A stretch of DNA of 7,676 nt from NCBI GenBank assembly GCA_001701115.1, contig DAAJ01000085.1:644-8319 (forward strand). Direction: 5' to 3'. This document shows positions 1 to 6,210 of this stretch, piece by piece; the first letter of the stretch is position 1, and each line of letters begins with the position of its first letter. A model generated the notes under the pieces. It worked only from the letters and a program-made list of their open reading frames with translations, ran no database searches and was not told the DNA's origin. Source of the DNA: Bacteroidales bacterium GP2 (lineage in GTDB: Bacteria > Bacteroidota > Bacteroidia > Bacteroidales > Muribaculaceae). A program made the position numbers and the translations under genes.

Positions 1-615
1 AGTTTCTGGGGCGGGAACTGGATTGATAAAAATGCATTTGATTTGGATTATGTTGGAATCAAGGCATCACAATTCAGCTTCTCACGCTTGCAGGGTGCAG
101 ACCCTGTTCTCGGAGTTGACATGAGTTCAACCGGTGAGGTAGGTTGCATAGGAGTCGACACATCTGAGGCACTGTTGAAAGCAATGCTGTCGGTCGGATT
201 AAGGATTCCCCAAAAAGGAGTGCTGCTCTCTACCGGAAGCGCCAAACAGAAGGCGGCGATGCTTGATGCCGCCCACCAGCTTAATAACAAAGGCTACCGT
301 ATTTACGCAACTGCCGGAACGCACCGTTACCTGAACGACAACGGTATTCCCGCAATCAAAGTGTATTGGCCCAGCCAGAATGACATGCAGCCGCAGGCAT
401 TGCAGATGCTTCACGACAAAGAGATTGACCTTGTTGTGAATGTTCCGAAAAACCTTACTCCCACCGAGCTTGGAAACGGTCATAAAATCCGCAGGGCTGC
501 AATAGACCTCAATATACCGTTGCTGACAAATGCGCGTCTTGCTTCCGCATTCATCAATGCATTCTGCACACTCCCGCTTGACGATATAGAAATCAAACCG
601 TGGGACGAATACTAA
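1..615 (+). CDS. carB: Carbamoyl-phosphate synthase large chain, C-terminal part (5' end outside window)
   Basis: This is the last 204 residues of the large subunit that makes carbamoyl phosphate from bicarbonate, ammonia and ATP for pyrimidine and arginine synthesis. The frame is open from base 1, so the gene starts upstream; the TTG at 43 is internal. Residues about 22-50 (QFSFSRLQGADPVLGVD, then SSTGEVGCIG) are the conserved end of the second ATP-grasp half. Residues about 72-190 form the methylglyoxal-synthase-like (MGS) allosteric domain, with KGVLLSTGS, YATAGTHRYL, WPSQ at 123-126, NVPKN at 147-151 and an IRRAAIDLNIPLLTN stretch at 163-177. These motifs resemble, from memory, the regulatory domain of animal CPS1 more than that of E. 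coli CarB. The family is about 1,070 residues long, so roughly a fifth is visible. The stop overlaps the start of prmC by 16 bases. The product call is secure; whether this copy serves arginine or pyrimidine synthesis cannot be told. Confidence 0.95.
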   Translation, partial: SFWGGNWIDKNAFDLDYVGIKASQFSFSRLQGADPVLGVDMSSTGEVGCIGVDTSEALLKAMLSVGLRIPQKGVLLSTGSAKQKAAMLDAAHQLNNKGYRIYATAGTHRYLNDNGIPAIKVYWPSQNDMQPQALQMLHDKEIDLVVNVPKNLTPTELGNGHKIRRAAIDLNIPLLTNARLASAFINAFCTLPLDDIEIKPWDEY

Positions 616-1460
616 CATACTCAGACCTCGCAGCTGACACAAGGGCGCGGTTGCAGACCCACTACCCTACGGGAGAGGCAAACGCGATGACCCGTATAAT
701 TTTCGAGAGGCTGAAAGGATATACTCCCGCCGATCTTGTGCTCAAAGGAGCACAGGAGGTGGGAGAGTATATTATCGGCAAAACAGACAGCATTGTGAAA
801 AGGCTGCTTGAGGACGAACCGATACAATACATTTTCGGAATTGCCGACTTTTACGGCATGGAGTTCAAGGTTACACCGGATGTACTGATTCCACGACCGG
901 AAACTGCAGAACTCGTTGATTTAATCGTTAGTGATTGGAAAAACAAGCCTGACCTTGAAATTGCGGATTTATGCACCGGGTCAGGATGCATTGCCTGCGC
1001 CCTTGCCCGTAATCTTCCATTCAGTTCAGTCACGGCAATAGACATAAGCGCTCCTGCACTCAAAATTGCCAAAGAAAATGCGGTTGCACTCAAGGTCAAA
1101 ATTAATTTCGTGCAGGAAGATGTGCTTGCCATCACTCCCGTTCAGGACAAATTTGATATAATTGTCAGCAATCCACCCTATATAACGGAAAAAGAGAAGG
1201 CTGCCATGGAACCTAATGTGCTTGAACATGAACCGAGCTTAGCCCTCTTTGTACCGGATAATGACCCGTTGCGGTTTTACAAGCCTATTGCTGCCTTTGC
1301 CTCAAATTCACTGAAACAGGGAGGAATGCTATACTTTGAAATAAATCCGGAGTATGCCTCTAACATTCAAAAACTGATTTCGGGTTATGATTTCACTGAA
1401 ATAGAGGTTATCCGGGATTCATCAGCACGGAAACGCTTCATCAAAGCGACTCATGAATAA
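600..1460 (+). CDS. prmC: Peptide chain release factor N5-glutamine methyltransferase
   Basis: PrmC (HemK) uses S-adenosylmethionine to methylate the glutamine of the GGQ motif in release factors RF1 and RF2, which speeds translation termination in the cytoplasm. Visible motifs are EPIQYIFG at residues 73-80, the PRPET segment at 98-102, the SAM-binding loop DLCTGSGCIA at 123-132, an acidic strand end (AIDIS, 146-150) and the catalytic NPPY at 191-194 that holds the substrate glutamine. At 286 residues it has the usual length, with a helical N-terminal domain of about 75 residues that binds the release factor. The start is inferred: GTG at 600 lies inside carB and keeps a full N-terminal domain, whereas the first in-frame ATG, at 687, would remove about 29 residues of it. 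The end overlaps recX by 8 bases. No clear ribosome binding site is seen, as is normal in Bacteroidota. Confidence 0.95.
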   Translation: MGRILTYSDLAADTRARLQTHYPTGEANAMTRIIFERLKGYTPADLVLKGAQEVGEYIIGKTDSIVKRLLEDEPIQYIFGIADFYGMEFKVTPDVLIPRPETAELVDLIVSDWKNKPDLEIADLCTGSGCIACALARNLPFSSVTAIDISAPALKIAKENAVALKVKINFVQEDVLAITPVQDKFDIIVSNPPYITEKEKAAMEPNVLEHEPSLALFVPDNDPLRFYKPIAAFASNSLKQGGMLYFEINPEYASNIQKLISGYDFTEIEVIRDSSARKRFIKATHE

Positions 1461-1926
1461 AAAAATCACTCCTCAGCAAGCACTTGCAAGATTGCAGGAA
1501 CTTTGCGCACGCTCTGAGCAATGCTCGTTTGACATTTCACAGAAGCTTTACACATGGGGAGTAGCACCGGAGATTTCCGATAAAATCCTAAAGGCACTCA
1601 TCGCAGAAAAATTTATTGATGATGAGCGGTTTGCCAAGGCATTTGCGCGTGACAAATACCGGTTTTCAGGTTGGGGGCGGATAAAAATCATTCGCCATCT
1701 TGCGGCAAAGAGAATCAGCGGCAGCATAGCGGAAATCGCCATTGGTGAGATTGACGAAGATGAATATGAAGCAATAGCCCTAAAAGCATTGAAAGCAAAG
1801 GCAAGGACATTAAAGGAGGGAAACACATACGAAGGCAGAACAAAACTTTTTCGATTCGGAGTTACAAGGGGCTTTGAGCCATCTTTAGTCTCATCAATAA
1901 TTAAAAGCGGGTCAATATGGGAATGA
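1453..1926 (+). CDS. recX: Regulatory protein RecX
   Basis: RecX binds RecA and its filaments and limits recombination and strand exchange; it acts in the cytoplasm. The 157-residue product is about the normal family length and shows the three tandem three-helix repeats. The first spans roughly residues 8-50. The second carries the signature FIDDERFAKAFARDK at 54-68 followed by the basic FSGWGRIKIIRHLAAKRIS stretch at 71-89. The third ends in RFGVTRGFEPSLVSSII at 134-150. The ATG at 1453 overlaps the prmC stop by 8 bases, implying coupled translation. recA is not in the window, so RecX here is separated from its target gene. The family call is firm from the second-repeat signature. Confidence 0.92.
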   Translation: MNKKITPQQALARLQELCARSEQCSFDISQKLYTWGVAPEISDKILKALIAEKFIDDERFAKAFARDKYRFSGWGRIKIIRHLAAKRISGSIAEIAIGEIDEDEYEAIALKALKAKARTLKEGNTYEGRTKLFRFGVTRGFEPSLVSSIIKSGSIWE

Positions 1927-2618
1927 GGGTATGGTTTGAAGATTTCTTATCCATGATTTTTCCAAGGGTGTGCGAAGTATGCGCGACAACCCTTGTCCAT
2001 GGTGAGAAAAATCTATGCCTCCACTGCCTTACCGATATGCCGCGGACAAATCTTCACACCCAACATTTCAGCGAAATCCATAAACGTCTTGCAGGACATA
2101 CTCCGATATGCCGTGCTGCATCCTTCTTCTACTATTACAAGGATAATGCGTATGCCAAAATGATTCAGACCGCGAAGTACAATAATCGTCCGAAACTCGC
2201 ATATGAACTCGCAGCTTTATTTGCATCTGAGATAAACCACGATGGTTTCTTTGACGGCATAGACACCATAATGCCTGTTCCGCTCCACCGATTCAAAGAA
2301 TTACGGAGAGGATACAATCAAAGCAGGGAAATTGCACGCGGATTGAGCAGCATTACAGGAATTCCTGTCAGTGACAATCTTGTCGCGAAGCGTAGCCACG
2401 GCACACAGACACGTCGAGGCGCATTTGAACGCTGGATAAATACACGGGGCATTTTTTCAGTAGAGAATCCCGAAACCATCCGCGGCAAACATATTCTTAT
2501 TGTAGATGATGTAATAACAACCGGCGCAACCCTGTTGAGCTGCGCCGATGCTGTTCATGCTGCGGATCCAACCGCAACCATTAGTGTTGCTTCACTTGGA
2601 TTTACACACGGTATTTAG
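1917..2618 (+). CDS. comF: ComF family phosphoribosyltransferase-like protein
   Basis: This is a ComF/GntX-type protein with an N-terminal zinc-ribbon candidate (Cys19, Cys22, Cys34, Cys37) and a C-terminal type I phosphoribosyltransferase fold. The middle has MPVPLHRFKELRRGYNQS at residues 119-136. The PRPP-binding loop is ILIVDDVITTGATL at 193-206, with the two acidic residues followed by TTGAT. At 233 residues it is a typical full-length member. ComF is required for DNA uptake in competent bacteria such as Bacillus and Haemophilus, but many carriers are not known to be competent; the true substrate is unknown. Two starts are possible: ATG at 1917, or ATG at 1923 in the same frame, which makes the classic ATGA 4-base overlap with the recX stop. 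It is the last gene of the carB-prmC-recX run and ends against a convergent gene, overlapping its stop by 4 bases. Confidence 0.88.
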   Translation: MGMRVWFEDFLSMIFPRVCEVCATTLVHGEKNLCLHCLTDMPRTNLHTQHFSEIHKRLAGHTPICRAASFFYYYKDNAYAKMIQTAKYNNRPKLAYELAALFASEINHDGFFDGIDTIMPVPLHRFKELRRGYNQSREIARGLSSITGIPVSDNLVAKRSHGTQTRRGAFERWINTRGIFSVENPETIRGKHILIVDDVITTGATLLSCADAVHAADPTATISVASLGFTHGI

Positions 2619-3817
2619 TTTTTGGTTCCAAGCAGGTTCTGCACCCAAGGAATTATCCATTCGAGTTTGAAGTAGTGGTTTGGAGAATCCACATTTGCAA
2701 GACGGAAAAATTCTGCACGGTCAAGCCCTGTGGGCAGGCTGTCAAGGTACTGCCTGTTAGCTTCATCGGCGTACTTTGCATAATGATGGTATTCAAACGC
2801 GTCCGGAGCGCCAGCAATATCAAATGCTTTTGATATTATCTTGAAATCGCGGTCCATTCCGCCTTCCGTACAAATAACAGGTCGTGGAGCAAGTGCCGCT
2901 ACTATGTCAGGGAAGTCAAAAACAGTAAGGAACTCGGGAATAAGGTGCTCATCGCTGTTAGGGAAGCCTCTTCTGCCGTTTGCATCCGGCTTATTCATCA
3001 CCAATGCGCGCTCACGTGTGCGGCACAGGAAATCATTATATACAAATGCATATATTGAATCGTCAAGCATGCCGAGGACCATTAGCGGCTCTGTGCCGAG
3101 CGAGAATCCGCAAACAATTATCCTGTCCTTGTTGATTTCCGGCTGGGTCTTCATCCAATCAAGGATTACTTTATCCTGCCACGATGCCAAACCAAGGTAG
3201 CTCCAGCCGAGTTCAAGAAGAAATCTTGATGTAACCAGATAATCAGCCACTCCATTGTCACTGAGCTCACCAAAACTGGGATTATCAACTGCAATTGCAA
3301 CCAGTCCTTCCTTGGCGAAATGCACTGCCATAGCAGCCTTACGCAAAACAGAATCAGGTTCGCCTTCAAGCGTGTAATTACCGGCTCTCTCCCCTGCAAC
3401 CAATTCCTTTGTCTGACCGAAACCGGGTATGCACAAAACTGCCGGCGCAGGATTTTTTGCGGTTACACCATCGGGAATAAGCACATAATATGGCACCTCA
3501 ACATTAGGAAGCGGAAATGAGAGCCATTTCTCAATTTTATATCCGTCACGCTGAGCTTCCGTCACCTTAACCGCCGGAGCCGCCGGAGCGTCCGGGTGGC
3601 GCATAAGTCTCGCCATTTCGCTGCTCATCTGTTTTTTCCACTCTGAAAACTGCTGGGCAGTCATAGTGGTATCCAAATCGAGAGTCGGTTTAGCAGCTCT
3701 CATAAGTGATTCCACTGCAGAACGAGTGCTGAGGCATTTTTCTTTCTCCGCAACTTGTGCTCCAGAAGTGAATGCGCAACAAACAGCAAAACAAATTCCG
3801 ATTACAATTTTTTTCAT
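2615..3817 (-). CDS. Secreted alpha/beta hydrolase (dienelactone hydrolase / acetyl-esterase-like)
   Basis: This is a 400-residue exported hydrolase. A signal peptide covers about residues 1-20 (MKKIVIGICFAVCCAFTSGA, then Gln), with no clear lipobox for lipidation. Residues about 30-100 are a polar, partly helical extension with an Ala/Pro-rich stretch near 77-83. The alpha/beta-hydrolase core runs from about 105 to 395. It includes a PAVLCIPGFGQTK strand-loop (125-137, probable oxyanion hole), the nucleophile elbow GFSLG with Ser239, a likely acid at Asp322 or Asp324 (TEGGMDRD) and a candidate catalytic His381 (SPNHYF). The layout resembles Bacteroidota proteins annotated as acetyl xylan esterase or dienelactone hydrolase, but no carbohydrate-active neighbours are present and the substrate is unknown. 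It follows the zinc metallopeptidase gene by 12 bases, so it is probably the last gene of the murI operon. Fold and export are well supported; the specific activity is not. Confidence 0.82.
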   Translation of the reverse strand: MKKIVIGICFAVCCAFTSGAQVAEKEKCLSTRSAVESLMRAAKPTLDLDTTMTAQQFSEWKKQMSSEMARLMRHPDAPAAPAVKVTEAQRDGYKIEKWLSFPLPNVEVPYYVLIPDGVTAKNPAPAVLCIPGFGQTKELVAGERAGNYTLEGEPDSVLRKAAMAVHFAKEGLVAIAVDNPSFGELSDNGVADYLVTSRFLLELGWSYLGLASWQDKVILDWMKTQPEINKDRIIVCGFSLGTEPLMVLGMLDDSIYAFVYNDFLCRTRERALVMNKPDANGRRGFPNSDEHLIPEFLTVFDFPDIVAALAPRPVICTEGGMDRDFKIISKAFDIAGAPDAFEYHHYAKYADEANRQYLDSLPTGLDRAEFFRLANVDSPNHYFKLEWIIPWVQNLLGTKN

Positions 3818-3829
3818 ATTGCGATAATA

Positions 3830-4696
3830 TTAAAGTGCATTATACGCCGGAGAGAAGGTGTCTCCTCCGTCAACAGTTCCATACTGGATTCCTTTTTTCA
3901 GCCACCGCTCACGCTGCGCGGATGTACCGTGGTTGAATGATTCTGGAACCGCATAGCCGCGTGCCTTTTTCTGAAGGTAATCGTCACCGATTTTCTGGGC
4001 TGCATCAAGTGCCTCCTCAATATCTCCCGGCTCAAGGGAACCAAACATTTCATTGTCATGGTGCGCCCATACGCCTGCAAAATAATCTGCCTGCAATTCC
4101 AAGCGTACGCTTATCTTATTTGATTCTTTTTCGCTTGCGCGACTCATTGCCTGGTGCGCTTGTCCAAGAATACCAAGCTGATTCTGCACATGATGCCCAA
4201 CTTCATGCGCTATCACATAGGCATAAGCGAAGTCTCCATCAGCCCCAAGCGTCTGGCGCATCTCCTTGAAGAATGACAAATCAAGGTAAACACTATTGTC
4301 CGCGGAACAATAGAAAGGTCCTGTCTGCGAAGTAGCACCACCGCAGCCGCTCTGCACAGAGCCATTGAAAAGCACAAGCGTAGGCGGCTCATATTCAAGC
4401 CCCATTTTCTTAAATTCCTGAGTCCAAACATCCTCTGTGCCTGCAAGAATCTTAGCTGCAAATTCTTCAAGCTCCTTGTCCTGCTCATCTGCAACATATT
4501 CTGTGTTTCCCTGTCCTCCGGACAACAATGTCCCGGAATTTGACAGAAGCACGTCCAAAGGATTGCCTCCTGAAATCCAAGCAATCAACGCGGCGATTAT
4601 AACCGCTCCGATACCACCTCCAAGTGCGAGTGATTTACCACCTCCGCCGCGCCTGTCCTGCACATTGTTACTGCGGCGCCTTCCGTCCATTCTCAT
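3830..4696 (-). CDS. ypfJ: Membrane-anchored neutral zinc metallopeptidase (YpfJ/KPN_02809 family)
   Basis: The 288-residue product belongs to the putative neutral zinc metallopeptidase family of E. coli YpfJ. Its N-terminus (MRMDGRRRSNNVQDRRGGGG) matches the family's typical MRW-x-GRR-x-S-x-NVEDRR opening, which fixes the start. One transmembrane segment follows at about residues 24-42 (SLALGGGIGAVIIAALIAW is within it), giving an Arg-rich cytoplasmic tail and an outer domain. The zinc site is HEVGHH at 164-169, with Glu200 or Asp204 in RLELQAD as the probable third ligand. The segment FNHGTSAQRERWLKKG at 254-269 is a conserved family feature. Cys118 and Cys130 could form a disulfide outside the membrane. 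Substrates are unknown for the whole family. The gene lies 21 bases after murI and 12 before the hydrolase. The family call is strong; actual proteolysis is inferred. Confidence 0.9.
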   Translation of the reverse strand: MRMDGRRRSNNVQDRRGGGGKSLALGGGIGAVIIAALIAWISGGNPLDVLLSNSGTLLSGGQGNTEYVADEQDKELEEFAAKILAGTEDVWTQEFKKMGLEYEPPTLVLFNGSVQSGCGGATSQTGPFYCSADNSVYLDLSFFKEMRQTLGADGDFAYAYVIAHEVGHHVQNQLGILGQAHQAMSRASEKESNKISVRLELQADYFAGVWAHHDNEMFGSLEPGDIEEALDAAQKIGDDYLQKKARGYAVPESFNHGTSAQRERWLKKGIQYGTVDGGDTFSPAYNAL

Positions 4697-4717
4697 AATA
4701 GAATCGTTTTATGCTGT

Positions 4718-5545
4718 TTATAAATCAATATGGCTGACATCTACTTTCTCATCAAGAAAAATTGATGCCAATCCGGTAAATTTCTCTGGATTTTCAGTTG
4801 TAAGATAACGGCATTCTCCTCCTCTTTCAATCCGCCCATCCATTTCAGGATGCCTCTTCAAGTAGTCTTTCAGACTTTCCGCTACAATTTCACCTTGCTT
4901 TACTACTTTTATGTTTTGAGGCACTGCTTTCCTGATTTTAGGGTATAAGATGGGATAATGGGTGCATGCCAATACTATAGTGTCAATATCGGAATCCTTG
5001 GCAAGAAGCTCATCCACATATTTTTTTACAAAATAATCCGCTCCAGCTCCGGTCGCCTCGTTATTTTCAACAAGAGGCACCCACATAGGGCACGCTTTTG
5101 AGCTAACTTTAAAGTCCGGGGCAATTTTAGCAACCTCCATATCATAGCTGCCACTGCTGACTGTCCCTTCCGTGCCAAGAATACCTATATGCCCGTTTTG
5201 CGACAATGACTGAATTTTTTCAGCCGTAGGTCTTATTACTCCAAGCACACGCAAGCCTGGTTCCATTCCCGGGAGGTCATGCTGCTGGATATTTCGGAGT
5301 GCTTTAGCACTCGCAGTGTTGCAGGCAAGGATTACAAGGGGACATCCCATTCCGAACAATGCAGTGACCGCTTCAAGGGTAAAACGGTACACAACATCAA
5401 AAGAACGGGTGCCGTAGGGAGCACGCGCATTGTCACCAAGGTAAAGATACGAGTATTGAGGCATAAGATGACGTATCTCTTTAAGAATGGTCAACCCACC
5501 ATAGCCAGAATCAAATACTCCAATAGGACCTGTTTTCAAATCCAT
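4718..5545 (-). CDS. murI: Glutamate racemase
   Basis: MurI converts L-glutamate to D-glutamate for peptidoglycan stem peptides, acting in the cytoplasm without a cofactor. The two catalytic cysteines are visible: Cys75 in ILACNTASAKAL and Cys194 in VLACTHYPIL, with His196 beside the second. The N-terminal GPIGVFDSGYGGLTIL (residues 6-21) holds the conserved Asp12-Ser13. YLGDNARAPYG at 35-45 and the GTEGTVSSGSY stretch at 124-134 are also family motifs. The 275-residue length is normal. The gene follows a strong terminator that closes the upstream ompH gene, so it should have its own promoter in the short interval before 5545 or depend on read-through; I see no clean Bacteroidota promoter there. 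It heads the run murI - zinc metallopeptidase - hydrolase. Confidence 0.97.
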   Translation of the reverse strand: MDLKTGPIGVFDSGYGGLTILKEIRHLMPQYSYLYLGDNARAPYGTRSFDVVYRFTLEAVTALFGMGCPLVILACNTASAKALRNIQQHDLPGMEPGLRVLGVIRPTAEKIQSLSQNGHIGILGTEGTVSSGSYDMEVAKIAPDFKVSSKACPMWVPLVENNEATGAGADYFVKKYVDELLAKDSDIDTIVLACTHYPILYPKIRKAVPQNIKVVKQGEIVAESLKDYLKRHPEMDGRIERGGECRYLTTENPEKFTGLASIFLDEKVDVSHIDL

Positions 5546-5562
5546 GTCCGCTATATTTCAAC

Positions 5563-5605
5563 TTTTGAAAAAAGAAGCGGTCTCAACTAATGGTCGAGAC
5601 CGCTT
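5563..5605 (-). terminator. Intrinsic terminator after the bamA-ompH-ompH operon
   Basis: A perfect 10-bp inverted repeat pairs AAGCGGTCTC at 5575-5584 with GAGACCGCTT at 5596-5605 around an 11-base loop. Read on the minus strand, the stem is followed at once by CTTTTTTC, a U-tract in RNA. It lies 32 bases past the stop of the second ompH and 29 bases before the murI start (stem edge to ATG), so it separates the outer-membrane module from the murI operon. On the plus strand the stem is followed by a mixed sequence without a T-run, so termination is predicted one way only. Confidence 0.88.
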
Positions 5606-5637
5606 ACTAAAATTCTTCTATCTCAACGAAATTAAGA

Positions 5638-6135
5638 TTACTTAATTCCGAGTTTAGCTTTAACGAGGTCGGTTACGTCAACAACATCGTTGCCGGTATA
5701 AACAGGAACCATGTCCTCGAAAATAAATGTAAAGTTACCTTCCTTGCCCACAGCCATAATTGCATCGTGAACTTTCTGCTGGATAGGAGCAAAAAGCTGT
5801 TCCTGCTGACGCTGGAGGTCACGTTCTGCCATTGAGCGGAATTCGTTCATTTTGTTGCTGAGATCCTGAAGGTCTTTCATTCGACGATCCTTAACCATTG
5901 AGGGGGTATCATCACCGAGTGCCTGGTACTCAGAAACTCTCTTATTCATCTCTTCTTCAAAGTTCTTGAACTCATCCTGATACTTGGATGATGCGGTTTC
6001 AAGCTGTGTTGCAGCTTCCTTGGTTTCAGGAAGTGCCTCGATAATGGGCTGAGTCTTAATGATTCCGAACTTGCCCTGAGCGAATCCCAGAACGGGAAGT
6101 GCAATCATGATTGCGGCGATAAATTTCTTAAGCAT
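5638..6135 (-). CDS. OmpH/Skp-family periplasmic chaperone, second copy
   Basis: This 165-residue protein belongs to the OmpH (Skp) family, trimeric periplasmic chaperones that hold unfolded outer-membrane proteins on their way to the BAM complex. A signal peptide covers residues 1-19 (MLKKFIAAIMIALPVLGFA, then QGKFG). The mature protein begins with the family's short strand (KFGIIKTQPIIEALPE, residues 22-37). Next come a long charged, coiled-coil-forming section of about residues 40-115 rich in Glu, Lys and Gln (the chaperone tentacle), a helix near 116-130 and a final strand FTFIFEDMVPVY at 135-146. It lies 57 bases downstream of a paralog, and a promoter candidate sits in that gap, so it may be expressed independently. 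A terminator follows. The family call is firm; the division of labour with the paralog is unknown. Confidence 0.92.
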   Translation of the reverse strand: MLKKFIAAIMIALPVLGFAQGKFGIIKTQPIIEALPETKEAATQLETASSKYQDEFKNFEEEMNKRVSEYQALGDDTPSMVKDRRMKDLQDLSNKMNEFRSMAERDLQRQQEQLFAPIQQKVHDAIMAVGKEGNFTFIFEDMVPVYTGNDVVDVTDLVKAKLGIK

Positions 6136-6178
6136 TGTATTCGTATTATTATCGTGGTTAATCTTTCATTGATTTGTG

Positions 6179-6210
6179 CAAAGATACGCCAATTATTTGG
6201 AATATCCTAA
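6179..6210 (-). promoter_or_regulatory. Bacteroidota-type promoter candidate for the second ompH gene
   Basis: The minus strand reads TATCTTTG (6186 down to 6179), a full match to the -7 box TAnnTTTG of the primary sigma factor in Bacteroidota, followed by CA. About 20 bases upstream lies TTAG (6210-6207), a partial match to the -33 TTTG/TTG box. The box ends 43 bases before the ATG of the 165-residue ompH, leaving an ordinary leader of about 35-40 bases. It overlaps the last codons of the upstream ompH. It would give this gene transcription in addition to read-through from bamA. Confidence 0.6.

Noticed and set aside
48..642. Long minus-strand reading frames opposite carB
   Set aside because: They are shadows of a well-recognised coding frame, have no family motifs and would overlap the gene completely.
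3166..3399. Overlapping minus-strand frame within the hydrolase gene, and similar frames in the peptidase and BamA genes
   Set aside because: They are out-of-frame readings of clear genes, with no recognisable domain or independent start signal.
3570..3600. GC-rich CCGCCGGAG repeats
   Set aside because: They encode the Ala/Pro-rich linker of the secreted hydrolase and show no wider repeat pattern.
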